A DNA stretch of 64,000 nt from Hyphomicrobium sp. Lineage in GTDB: Bacteria; Pseudomonadota; Alphaproteobacteria; Rhizobiales; Hyphomicrobiaceae. The stretch covers positions 248,001-312,000 of the forward strand of contig NZ_JAIETU010000005.1 of assembly GCF_019744875.1 (NCBI RefSeq). Reading direction: 5' to 3'. Below the pieces are notes generated by a model. It searched no databases. It saw only the letters and a list, made by a program, of their open reading frames with translations, and had not been told where the DNA came from. A program made the position numbers and the translations under genes. Below are positions 35,332-44,349 of the stretch, one piece after another (position 1 is the stretch's first letter; every line of letters begins with the position of its first letter).

Positions 35332-37983
35332 ATGACGGACACCACAGCTTCACACGCCTCCCGGCGATTCGCACCACCTCTCCCGATCGACGACGCGCTG
35401 GCGCCGCTCGCGGATGCGCTCACGCGCGGGTCGAAGGCGGTTCTGATCGCGCCGCCTGGAGCGGGCAAGACGACCCGCGTTCCGCTCGCGCTCGACGGCG
35501 CGGCATGGCTCGCGGGACGCAAGATCCTGCTGCTCGAGCCGCGCAGGCTGGCCGCGCGCGGCGCCGCTCGCCGCATGGCCGCGACACTCGGCGAGGAAGT
35601 CGGCGAGACCGTCGGCCTCCGGGCGCGCCTCGAAACGAAGGTGTCGCGCAAGACGCGCATCGAAGTGCTCACTGAGGGCGTCTTCACGCGCATGATCCTC
35701 GACGATCCGACGTTGGACGGCATTGGCGCGGTGCTCTTCGACGAATTTCACGAGCGTTCGCTCGATGCGGATCTGGGGCTCGCGCTGGCGCTCGATGCGC
35801 AGGGCAGTGTGCGCGACGACCTGCGCCTGCTCGTGATGTCGGCGACGCTCGCGGGCAACCGCGTCTCGGAGCTGCTCGGCGGGGCGCCGGTGATTTCGAG
35901 CGAGGGGCGCAGCTACCCGGTCGAAACGCGTTATCTCGGCAAGAACCCGGCGCTGCGGCTCGAAGACCGCATGGCGGATGCGATCCAGCGGGCGCTGCGC
36001 GCCGACACGGGCTCGATCCTCGCCTTCCTGCCGGGGCAGGGCGAAATCCGCCGCACGGAAGAGCGCCTGCGCGAGCGGATCGATCCGGGCGCGGCGATCC
36101 TCGCGCCGCTTTATGGCGCGCTCGACCGGCGCGAGCAGGATCTCGCGATCTCGCCCGCGCCGTCCGGTCAGCGCAAAATCGTGCTGGCGACGGCGATTGC
36201 GGAAACCTCGCTCACCATCGAGGGCGTGCGCGTTGTGGTGGACTGCGGCACCTCGCGCGTGCCGCGCTTCGATCCGGACGTCGGCGTGACGCGGCTCGAA
36301 ACCGTGCGCGTGTCGCGCGCCTCGGCCGACCAGCGCCGGGGCCGCGCGGGCCGCATGGAGCCGGGTGTCTGCTACCGGCTCTGGGATGAGGCCGAGACGG
36401 CGAGCCTGCCCGCCTTCAGCGAGCCGGAAATTCGCGCCGCCGATCTGGCGCCGCTGGTGCTCGATTGCGCCGAGTGGGGCGTCACCGATCCGCGCACGCT
36501 CGCCTGGCTCGACCCGCCGACGACGTCCGCGCTCGACGCGGCGCGCGAGGAGCTGGCGGCGCTCGGCGCCATCGACGACGCGGGACGCCTGACGGAGACG
36601 GGGCGGCGCTTGCGGTCGCTGCCTCTGCCGCCGCGCCTTGCGGCCATGCTGATCGCCGCCGCCGACATCGGTGCGGAGAACGAGGCGGCCGAGATCGCGG
36701 CCGTGCTCGTCGAGCGCGGGATCGGCGGCAACGATACGTCGCTCGACCATCGTCTCGAACTGTTCCGCCGCGATCGTTCGCGGCGCGCGACCGACATGCG
36801 GCGCATGGCCGAGGGGTGGGCGCGCACGGCGCGGAGCGGCTCCCCTCCCCCTGGTGGTGAGGGGTTGGGGGTGGGGGGACGCCCACCATCGGCTGTTCTG
36901 CAATCCCCCCCTCCCGGCCTCCCCCACAAGGGGGGAGGAGACGTGAAGCGCGAGGGGGGCGGGAACGATCACGCTCATCCGCACGCCCGTGCAAGGACGC
37001 GGCGAGGAGACGACGTCTCCACCGCGGCGCTGCTGGCGCTCGCGTATCCGGAGCGCATCGCGAAGGCGCGTGGCGCGCGGGGCCAGTTTCTGCTCGCCAA
37101 CGGGCGCGGCGCGCATGTCGACGCGGCCGACGGCCTTGCGCGCGCGCCGTTTCTCGTTGTCGCGGAACTGCAAGGCAGCGCGGCGGCGACGCGCATCATT
37201 CTCGCCGCGCCGACGACCGAGGCGGAAGTTCTCGCATTCGCGGGCACTCGCGTTACGAACCGCGACGAGATTGCATTCGACCGGCCGACCGCCTCCGTCC
37301 GCGTGCGCCGGACGCGCCGCCTCGACGCACTCGAACTCGCCAGCGAGCCACGCGCCGCCGACCCTAGCCCCGACGTGGAAGCCGCGTTCGTCGCGGGGCT
37401 CACCGCGCTCGGTTCGGCGCGCCTGCCGTGGAGCAAGACCCAGCTTCAACTGCGCGACCGCGTCGCGTTTCTCAGCGCCGCCGGAAGCGGGGATTGGCCG
37501 GATCTCTCCGACGCGGCACTCACGGGCACGCTCGGCGAGTGGCTTGGGCCGTTTCTCTCCGGCAAGACGCGGCTCGACGAGATCGATGCCGAAGACCTCG
37601 GCGCGGCGCTCGACGCGCTGGTTCCGTGGACGCTCAAGCGGCGGCTCGAAGACGAAGCGCCGACGCATTTCGAGGCGCCGACAGGCAACCGGCACGCCAT
37701 CGACTACGAGGGTGCGGGGGCGCCTGCGCTGCACATCCGCGTGCAGGAGCTGTTCGGGCTCAAGGCGCATCCCGCGATTGCGGGCGGCAAGCTGCCGCTG
37801 ACGCTCAACTTGCTGTCGCCCGCGCACCGGCCGATCCAGATCACGCGCGATCTGCCCGGCTTCTGGTCGGGATCGTGGGCTGCCGTGAAGGCCGACATGA
37901 AAGGCCGCTATCCGCGTCACCCCTGGCCGGACGATCCCGCCAACGCGCCGCCGACCGCCCGCGCCAAGCCACGCGGGACGTGA
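35332..37983 (+). CDS. hrpB: ATP-dependent helicase HrpB
   Basis: APPGAGKTTRVPLAL; LLLEPRRLAARGAARRMA; LFDEFHERSLDADLGLAL; QRRGRAGRMEPGVCYRLW; RDLPGFWSGSWAAVKADMKGRYPRHPWPDDP. Confidence 0.95.
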   Translation: MTDTTASHASRRFAPPLPIDDALAPLADALTRGSKAVLIAPPGAGKTTRVPLALDGAAWLAGRKILLLEPRRLAARGAARRMAATLGEEVGETVGLRARLETKVSRKTRIEVLTEGVFTRMILDDPTLDGIGAVLFDEFHERSLDADLGLALALDAQGSVRDDLRLLVMSATLAGNRVSELLGGAPVISSEGRSYPVETRYLGKNPALRLEDRMADAIQRALRADTGSILAFLPGQGEIRRTEERLRERIDPGAAILAPLYGALDRREQDLAISPAPSGQRKIVLATAIAETSLTIEGVRVVVDCGTSRVPRFDPDVGVTRLETVRVSRASADQRRGRAGRMEPGVCYRLWDEAETASLPAFSEPEIRAADLAPLVLDCAEWGVTDPRTLAWLDPPTTSALDAAREELAALGAIDDAGRLTETGRRLRSLPLPPRLAAMLIAAADIGAENEAAEIAAVLVERGIGGNDTSLDHRLELFRRDRSRRATDMRRMAEGWARTARSGSPPPGGEGLGVGGRPPSAVLQSPPPGLPHKGGGDVKREGGGNDHAHPHARARTRRGDDVSTAALLALAYPERIAKARGARGQFLLANGRGAHVDAADGLARAPFLVVAELQGSAAATRIILAAPTTEAEVLAFAGTRVTNRDEIAFDRPTASVRVRRTRRLDALELASEPRAADPSPDVEAAFVAGLTALGSARLPWSKTQLQLRDRVAFLSAAGSGDWPDLSDAALTGTLGEWLGPFLSGKTRLDEIDAEDLGAALDALVPWTLKRRLEDEAPTHFEAPTGNRHAIDYEGAGAPALHIRVQELFGLKAHPAIAGGKLPLTLNLLSPAHRPIQITRDLPGFWSGSWAAVKADMKGRYPRHPWPDDPANAPPTARAKPRGT
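36838..36943. repeat. G/C-tract palindromic repeat of intergenic type inserted in frame within hrpB
   Basis: ctccccctggtggtgaggggttgggggtgggggg...cctcccggcctcccccacaaggggggaggag; encodes SPPPGGEGLGVGGRPPSAVLQSPPPGLPHKGGG, atypical of HrpB. Confidence 0.65.
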
Positions 37984-38030
37984 GGCAACGGGCTATTCGG
38001 CAAAAAACGACGTCACGCGCAGCTTCACGC

Positions 38031-38149
38031 TGTCATCCTAGGCCTTGTGCCTAGGGTCCATTTCGGCGTCGAAGTTGCTGCGCTTCGCGAACAACATCTC
38101 TTCTCCCAAGCGGAAAGCTGGGTCCTCGGGACAAGCCCGAGGATGACAG
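38031..38149. repeat. Intergenic repeat with long imperfect inverted arms
   Basis: tgtcatcctaggccttgtgcctagggtcc ... ggtcctcgggacaagcccgaggatgaca; each arm is also internally palindromic. Confidence 0.75.
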
Positions 38150-38159
38150 TAGGAGCACG

Positions 38160-38717
38160 CTACGCGAGGCGCGCGAAGATGGCCTGGGTGTCGCCCCAGG
38201 TGCGGTGGTCGAGCTCCGTGAAGCCATCGGGCAAGACGATTTCGACGTTGGCGCGCTCTTCGAGCACAACGATTGCGCCGGGCGTGAGCCATTTGCCGTC
38301 GCGCAGCGCGACCAGCGCCTTCTCTCCCAGGCCCTTACCATAAGGCGGATCGAGAAACGCGAGCGCATAGGGCTCCATGTTTCCGCACGGGCCCAGGTCG
38401 GTCGCGTCGCGGCGGAAGATGCGGGTCGCGCCCGTGAGGCCCAGCGCCTCGACGTTGGTGCGGATGAGCGCACGCGACTCGGGCGCTTCCTCCACGAACA
38501 GGCAGTACGCCGCGCCGCGCGAGATTGCTTCGATGCCGAGCGCACCGGTGCCGGCGAACAGATCGATGACGCGTGCGCCATCGAGCGCAAACTCATTGAT
38601 CCCATGCGCCAGGATGTTGAAGACGGCTTCGCGCACGCGGTCGGATGTCGGGCGAATGGCGTCGTTGGCCGGCGTGGCGAGCGCCCGCCCCCGGTGCGTT
38701 CCAGCAACGACGCGCAT
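38160..38717 (-). CDS. rsmD: 16S rRNA (guanine(966)-N(2))-methyltransferase RsmD
   Basis: MRVVAGTHRGRALATPANDAIRPTSDRVREAVFNIL; VIDLFAGTGALGIEAISRGA; ALAFLDPPYGKG. Confidence 0.94.
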   Translation of the reverse strand: MRVVAGTHRGRALATPANDAIRPTSDRVREAVFNILAHGINEFALDGARVIDLFAGTGALGIEAISRGAAYCLFVEEAPESRALIRTNVEALGLTGATRIFRRDATDLGPCGNMEPYALAFLDPPYGKGLGEKALVALRDGKWLTPGAIVVLEERANVEIVLPDGFTELDHRTWGDTQAIFARLA

Positions 38718-40483
38718 CAGTCGTCCTCGCCGTCGTGCGTGGGCTTGTGCTTGGGCTTCGCCTTGTGCGCACCACCGCCGCCGTGCTGTTTGCCGCCCTT
38801 CTTCGGGCCGCCGGCCTTGTCGTCGCTCTTGTCGACGAGACCGAACTCGGCTGCGAGCTGGGGCCCGAGCTGATCGGCCAGAACGCGGCGCCTGACGACC
38901 TCGGCTTGGCCGGGCTCCAAATCCAGCAACTGGAACGGCCCGAACGAAACGCGGATCAGCCGGTTGACCTCGAGGCCGATGCTTTCCATCACTTTGCGCA
39001 CTTCGCGGTTCTTGCCTTCGCGGATGCCGACGGTGAGCCACGTGTTGGCGCCCTGGACGGTGTCGATCGCGGCCTCGACGGGACCGTAGCGAACCCCCTC
39101 GATCTCGACGCCCTCCTTGAGCGCGTCCAGCTCCGCCTGCGTAACGCGGCCCATGGCGCGCACGCGATAGCGGCGCAGCCAGCCGGTGGACGGCAGCTCG
39201 AAGTGGCGCGCCAGCTCGCCGTCGTTGGTGAGCAGGATCAGGCCTTCCGTATTGAAGTCGAGGCGGCCCACGGAAATGACACGCGGCAGGCCAGGCGGCA
39301 GATTGTCGAACACGGTCGGGCGACCCTGCGGGTCGTCGTGCGTGGTCACGAGGCCCTTGGGCTTGTTGTAGCGCCAGAGCTGCGACGGCTCGGCGACGGG
39401 CAGCGGCACGCCGTCCACCAGCACGCGATCCTTCGGCTTCACCTCGATGCCGGGCGATTTCAGAACTTCGCCGTTGATGCTGACGCGGCCGTCGGCGATC
39501 CAGCGCTCGGCGTCGCGGCGCGAGCAGAGGCCGGCGCGGGCCATGGCTTTGGCGATGCGCATCGGCTCGGACACGGCAGGGACGTGCGGCTGGTTGCGCT
39601 GTTTTCCGCCGCCGCCTTTGCCCGGACGCTCGGCTCTGGCGGCCTGCCACTCGGGCCTGTCCATGCGGTCGTAGCGCGAGCCCTTCGTCTCGGGACGCGC
39701 GCGCACCTTGACGCCCGGAGGCGGGTTGCCTCGTCCGGCATAGGCGCCCGGTCCGTGATCTCGATCGCCGCGTTGTCCGCCGCTTCCGGGGCGCTCGCGG
39801 AAACGATGGCCGGGCTTGCCGCCACGCTCGCTGCGTTCTCCGCGCTCGTCTCTTGTGCTGCTGGCGCGCGCGGGGCCTCCGTGCGTGCCGTACGGGCGTT
39901 TGCCAAACCGGCCGCCCGGCTTTGGCCCACGCGTTTCGCGCTGCTCGTTTCTGCCGCCGCGTTCTTCGCGCGGACCGCTCACGCCACCGCCGCGCGCGCC
40001 GCCCGTGCTGCCGCTGCCGAACGCAGGGCGCGTGCGGAAGCGCGTGCTCTTCTGGTTGTTGCGATCGAGCGGCTCCTGTCCACGGCGGTCGCGCCCGCCG
40101 CCTTGCGACGTGCGCTTCTTGAAGGTGAACTTGGCGCCAGGTCCGCGATTTCCGCCATCGTGGCTGCGGCCTCTCTCGTTGCGCTCGCCGCGCGGCTTGT
40201 CGCGCCGGTCTTCCGAGCCGCGGCCATCGGGGCGCTTGCGGAATTTGTGGCCGCCACCGCTCCGGGCCTCATCGCGCCCGCCGTCCCGGCTGTCGCGAGT
40301 CTTGAAGTTGCCATTGCCGTGCGGGCGCTTGCCCTCGCCCCGCGCACCGCCGGACGAGCGCCTGTCCTCGCCCGCACCTGCTCCGTCTCCCGGCGCTCCG
40401 CGTCCGCTTCCTCCCGGCGCTCCACGCCGGCCGCCAGAAGGCTTGCCCCGCGGAGGACGTTGACCGAAAAAGGATTTGCGCAT
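38717..40483 (-). CDS. Pseudouridine synthase (RluB/RsuA family) with long G/R-rich N-terminal extension
   Basis: PMRIAKAMARAGLCSRRDAERWIADGRVSINGEV; VGRLDFNTEGLILLTNDGELA; stop overlaps rsmD start (TGATG). Confidence 0.9.
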   Translation of the reverse strand: MRKSFFGQRPPRGKPSGGRRGAPGGSGRGAPGDGAGAGEDRRSSGGARGEGKRPHGNGNFKTRDSRDGGRDEARSGGGHKFRKRPDGRGSEDRRDKPRGERNERGRSHDGGNRGPGAKFTFKKRTSQGGGRDRRGQEPLDRNNQKSTRFRTRPAFGSGSTGGARGGGVSGPREERGGRNEQRETRGPKPGGRFGKRPYGTHGGPARASSTRDERGERSERGGKPGHRFRERPGSGGQRGDRDHGPGAYAGRGNPPPGVKVRARPETKGSRYDRMDRPEWQAARAERPGKGGGGKQRNQPHVPAVSEPMRIAKAMARAGLCSRRDAERWIADGRVSINGEVLKSPGIEVKPKDRVLVDGVPLPVAEPSQLWRYNKPKGLVTTHDDPQGRPTVFDNLPPGLPRVISVGRLDFNTEGLILLTNDGELARHFELPSTGWLRRYRVRAMGRVTQAELDALKEGVEIEGVRYGPVEAAIDTVQGANTWLTVGIREGKNREVRKVMESIGLEVNRLIRVSFGPFQLLDLEPGQAEVVRRRVLADQLGPQLAAEFGLVDKSDDKAGGPKKGGKQHGGGGAHKAKPKHKPTHDGEDD

Positions 40484-40520
40484 GTAAGTCTGGCCTCGAA
40501 GCAATCAGGAAGACGCCCTT

Positions 40521-40985
40521 ATGGCACCACAGGCCCACGTCGGCCACATGGAACTGGCGCTCGAGGAAGCCCGTGCGGCCGCGCTGCGCGGGGAGGTTCC
40601 GGTCGGCGCGGTGCTCGTTAACCCCGTCGGGCTCGTCGTGGCGCGGGCGGGCAACCGGACGCGCGAGCTGTCCGATCCGTCGGCGCATGCCGAAATGCTC
40701 GTGATCCGCACGGGCGCGGCGGCGCTCGGCAGCGAGCGGCTCATCGACCACGATCTCTACGTGACGCTGGAGCCCTGCCCGATGTGCGCCGCCGTGATCT
40801 CTTACGCGCGCATCCGCCGCCTCTACTACGGTGCGAGCGACCCCAAGAGCGGCGGCGTGGAGCACGGCCCGCGCGTGTTCAACCACGCCACGTGCCACCA
40901 CCGGCCGGATGTCTATCCGGGGCTGGGCGAGGTCGAAGCGCGCGATGTGCTGACGGACTTCTTCGCCGAGCGGCGCGCCGAGTGA
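40521..40985 (+). CDS. tadA: tRNA-specific adenosine deaminase TadA
   Basis: SAHAEMLVIRTGAAALGSERLIDHDLYVTLEPCPMCAAVISYARIRRLYYGASDPKSGGVEHG. Confidence 0.93.
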   Translation: MAPQAHVGHMELALEEARAAALRGEVPVGAVLVNPVGLVVARAGNRTRELSDPSAHAEMLVIRTGAAALGSERLIDHDLYVTLEPCPMCAAVISYARIRRLYYGASDPKSGGVEHGPRVFNHATCHHRPDVYPGLGEVEARDVLTDFFAERRAE

Positions 40986-40992
40986 GATCGCC

Positions 40993-41880
40993 TCACGCGG
41001 GCGAGGCTGTGCGCGCCAATGCGCGTGTGAGCTTGGCGCGCAGCTCGTCCTTGGCGCGCTCGGCGGCGGCGAGGATCTCGGGCAGCCTCAGGAACTCCAG
41101 CGCCTGGAAGCGGCCCGTCCCGGCATCGATGTAGATGTCGGGCCGATGCGCCTTGAGCTTCTCGCGCACGATGGAGCGTTCGAACAGGAACGGCGCGGCG
41201 AACAGCGCCTCGAGCGCTGTCGGGTTCGGCCGCGAGGGCGACGGTACGGTCGATCCCGAGACATCGATGGCAACGACGATATCCGCTTCGCCCGCAATCA
41301 GGTCGAACGGCAAGGGATTGGTGAGACCGCCATCGATATGGCTGCGGCCGTCGATCAACACCGGCTCGAACAGTGCCGGAAGCGCCATGCTGGCCGCGAC
41401 CGCGGGACGAAGCGCGCCGCTCTCGAACACGCGGGCTTCGATGGCGTAGAAATCGCTCGCCACGACGCGCAGCGGAACTGGCAGCTCCTCGAACGTGGCC
41501 GGCACGCCGTCCGGCAGGATGAGATCGAGCAAGGCGCCGGGCGCAAGAAACGCCGTGCGCGCGGAAAGATCCCAGATGCGACCGGAGCGGGGCGCGCGGG
41601 CGGCGAACAGATCCCGCACGAGACTGAAGCGTTTGGTGAGCGTTTCCTCAGTGTGCGCGCGAATGTCGCGGGCCGAGAGTCCGGCCGCGTAAGCCGCGCC
41701 GAAAATTGCACCTATCGACGTTCCCGCGATGATTTTTGGTTTGATATCAAGCTCGTCAAACACCTCCAGCATCAGAATATGCGCAAGCCCGCGTGCGCCT
41801 CCGCCGCCCAGCACGAGCCCGATCGACGGCGGGTCCTCTCCGCCTTTTGCCGCACTGCAATACGCGTCGCCGTCTGCCAT
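40993..41880 (-). CDS. Patatin-like phospholipase family protein
   Basis: IGLVLGGGGARGLAHILMLEVFDELDIKPKIIAGTSIGAIFGAAYAAG; HIDGGLTNPLPF. Confidence 0.93.
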   Translation of the reverse strand: MADGDAYCSAAKGGEDPPSIGLVLGGGGARGLAHILMLEVFDELDIKPKIIAGTSIGAIFGAAYAAGLSARDIRAHTEETLTKRFSLVRDLFAARAPRSGRIWDLSARTAFLAPGALLDLILPDGVPATFEELPVPLRVVASDFYAIEARVFESGALRPAVAASMALPALFEPVLIDGRSHIDGGLTNPLPFDLIAGEADIVVAIDVSGSTVPSPSRPNPTALEALFAAPFLFERSIVREKLKAHRPDIYIDAGTGRFQALEFLRLPEILAAAERAKDELRAKLTRALARTASPA

Positions 41881-42056
41881 GATCAGGCCTCAGAGATAGC
41901 TTCTCTGCGCATCATAGGCAGGTCCCGCGGCACACGACAAACGCGCGTGACAGTGGGTCCCCTGCTTCCAGTACGTGACTGCGACGCGCCGGCCGGAACC
42001 CGGTCCTCGAGCCAGACAAGCTCTGCGCGGCCAGTCATTTTTCGACGGAGTAAGAC

Positions 42057-42464
42057 ATGATGACCACCTGGGCCCGCGCTTCGACGGTGATGCTCGCGCT
42101 GGCGTTCTCATCGGCCTTTGGATTTTCCGCCCAAGCTGAGCGCTGGCCGGGCACAACGGCCTCGATCGGCGGCGCCATCGCCGCGCGCATCATCGCAGTC
42201 AAGTGCAGCCGCCCGACGTTGCCGGTCGCGCTGACGCAAGCCGAAATCGCCGAGCTCGACACCTACATCGACGAGCGCCAGACGGCGTTTATGATGGGCA
42301 GCAAGGCGAACCAGCGTTTCGGCGAGAGCGTGTTTCCGATCCTGGCGCGCGATTACGATCGCATCTACAGCAGCCCGGATGCCTGCGATTCCGCCTCGCG
42401 CGACATGGCCAAGGACATGCTGACCCGCGTGCGCCGCGAGCGCCAGGCCGCGTTCAACCAGTAA
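42057..42464 (+). CDS. Hypothetical secreted protein
   Basis: Signal peptide (VMLALAFSSAFGFSAQA) and a compact helical mature region. Confidence 0.6.
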   Translation: MMTTWARASTVMLALAFSSAFGFSAQAERWPGTTASIGGAIAARIIAVKCSRPTLPVALTQAEIAELDTYIDERQTAFMMGSKANQRFGESVFPILARDYDRIYSSPDACDSASRDMAKDMLTRVRRERQAAFNQ

Positions 42465-42492
42465 GCTCTCTTCTCAGAGCCTGAAAACAATT

Positions 42493-42528
42493 CGGGGCAG
42501 CCCGCGGATCAAACCGCCGGCTGCCCCG
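42493..42528. terminator. Hairpin between convergent genes
   Basis: CGGGGCAGCC...GGCTGCCCCG, 10-bp stem between gene ending 42464 (+) and hprA ending 42551 (-). Confidence 0.65.
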
Positions 42529-42550
42529 ATTGCATTCCAGACCTTGTGTA

Positions 42551-43519
42551 TTAGGCCAGCTTGAAGGGCATGTCCTTGCCGGCGAAGAACGCATCGATAT
42601 TGTCGAGCGCTTCGAAGCCCATCTGGTTGCGCGCCTCAATGGCGGCCGAGCCGAGATGGGGGAACAGGAACGTGTTCGGCAGGTCGTAGTAGCCCTCGTT
42701 GATCTTGGGCTCGCCCGCGAAGACGTCGAGGCCGGCGTAGGCCAGACGGCCCGACTTCAGGGCCGCGATCATGTCCGCGTCGTTGACGAGATCGCCGCGC
42801 GCCGTGTTCACGACAATCGCGCCCTGGGGCAGCTTCTCAATCGTCGCCTTGTTGAAGAAGCCACGCGTCTCGGGCGTGGACGGCGCGTTGATCGAGAAGA
42901 ACTGCGAGACGGAAAGCAGGCTGTCCAGGCTGTCGTGGTAGATGGCGTTGTACTTCGCCTCGACCTCGGGCTTGGCGCGGTAGATGTCAAAGTAGTGCAC
43001 TTCCATGTCGAAGCCGCGGGCGCGCTGCGCGAGCGCCTGGCCGATCTTGCCGAAGCCGTAGATGCCGAGCTTCTTGTTGTCCAGGCGCTGGCCGACGAGC
43101 TGCAGGGGCTGCCAGCCGGGCCAGGAGCGCGTGCGGATCATCGCCTCGCCCTCACCGGCGCGGCGCGCCGAGCCGAGCAGCAGGAGCATCGCGATCTCTG
43201 CCGTGGCCACCGTGACGCCGTGCGGCGCGTTGCCGACCTTGATGCCGCGCGCCTTGCAGGCCTCGAGATCGATGTGATCGAAGCCGATCGAGAACGTCGA
43301 GATGCACTTGATGTTTTCGGGAACGCGATCGATGACGGCCTTGGGGCACTTCTCGTTCAGGGTGAGAAGGATCGCGTCGACCGACTTCGCCGTCTCGAGC
43401 ATCTCGTCGACGGTGATCTTCGGATTGTCGCCGTGCGCGATCACGTCATACGTCTCGCGTGCACGGGCCATCGCGGCTTCCGGCAGTGGCCAGGTGATCA
43501 GAATCTTCTTTTTCGTCAT
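42551..43519 (-). CDS. hprA: Glycerate dehydrogenase / NADH-dependent hydroxypyruvate reductase
   Basis: MTKKKILITWPLPEAAMARARETYDVIAHGDNPKITVDEM...ENIKCISTFSIGFDHIDLEACKARGIKVGNAPHGVTVATAEIAMLLLLGSARRAGEGEAMIRTRSWPGW: very close to Hyphomicrobium methylovorum enzyme as recalled. Confidence 0.93.
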   Translation of the reverse strand: MTKKKILITWPLPEAAMARARETYDVIAHGDNPKITVDEMLETAKSVDAILLTLNEKCPKAVIDRVPENIKCISTFSIGFDHIDLEACKARGIKVGNAPHGVTVATAEIAMLLLLGSARRAGEGEAMIRTRSWPGWQPLQLVGQRLDNKKLGIYGFGKIGQALAQRARGFDMEVHYFDIYRAKPEVEAKYNAIYHDSLDSLLSVSQFFSINAPSTPETRGFFNKATIEKLPQGAIVVNTARGDLVNDADMIAALKSGRLAYAGLDVFAGEPKINEGYYDLPNTFLFPHLGSAAIEARNQMGFEALDNIDAFFAGKDMPFKLA

Positions 43520-43809
43520 GTCTCGCGTGTCCTTCCCGGAATTCGACTTTAGTGTGGGACTGGCCGCGATCCATGACGCATGCGGCACGCTCTGACAAGC
43601 CTTTCCGGGGCGTTTGCGACAAGCGCGCAGGTTTGCCGCGGTGCGAAAACGCGAAGCGGTGCGCGATCGCGGCGACGGGCGCCGAGCCCAGGCCCGATAA
43701 TCCTTTGTTCACCATGACGTGGGCAGTGTTTTCTCATGTTTTTTGATGCCGGGCGCGGGCGACAGCCGGGCGCCGAGCCAGCGGGCGTGGCCGGGACGAG
43801 GATAGATCT

Positions 43810-44172
43810 ATGAGGGCGTTCGTGCTCTTTCTGGCGCTGCTTGTGGCCATCAAGATCTGGGTTCAGGACAGCGTTTACAGGTCCGCGACCCAAGACGCGC
43901 TGGTGGCGGCCTATCGCGCCCGCGCTGCCCAGGCCTGTGCCGCCTCCGCCTCTCCCGCGGCACCCGCAGAAGGCACGGCCATCAATTGGCTGAAGGACGA
44001 CAACGCCCACGTGACGATCGGAAAGCCGTCCGTGCCCGTGCACTTCTGGCAATTGGACCACGAACTCTGGGATGCGCGCTTCCGCCAGCCGTATCTGATG
44101 CTATCCGGCGAGAACGGCGTCTCCTGCGCCTACGATCTCATGGCGGACACGGCCGAAATCGTCCGCTCGTAG
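43810..44172 (+). CDS. Hypothetical exported/membrane-anchored protein
   Basis: MRAFVLFLALLVAIKIWVQDSVYRSATQDALVAAYRARAAQACAA... Confidence 0.55.
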   Translation: MRAFVLFLALLVAIKIWVQDSVYRSATQDALVAAYRARAAQACAASASPAAPAEGTAINWLKDDNAHVTIGKPSVPVHFWQLDHELWDARFRQPYLMLSGENGVSCAYDLMADTAEIVRS

Positions 44173-44251
44173 GCCGTTTCAGGCTGGGCCGTTCACACCG
44201 GGCCACTTCTGGCCGGGCCGTTTTCCCTCCACGCTCGCGCCCAAACGCGAA

Positions 44252-44274
44252 CGCGGCACCCGTCGGGTGCCGCG
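44252..44274. terminator. GC-rich hairpin downstream of ORF 43810-44172 and of TonB receptor
   Basis: CGCGGCACCC-GTC-GGGTGCCGCG; weak T-tract. Confidence 0.4.
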
Positions 44275-44349
44275 CCGTTTCGCCGATGCGGGAGAAGCAG
44301 GCGAGATCCGGGCGAGCGCCGCACGCGGCACCCGCCCGGAATTCGAAAG

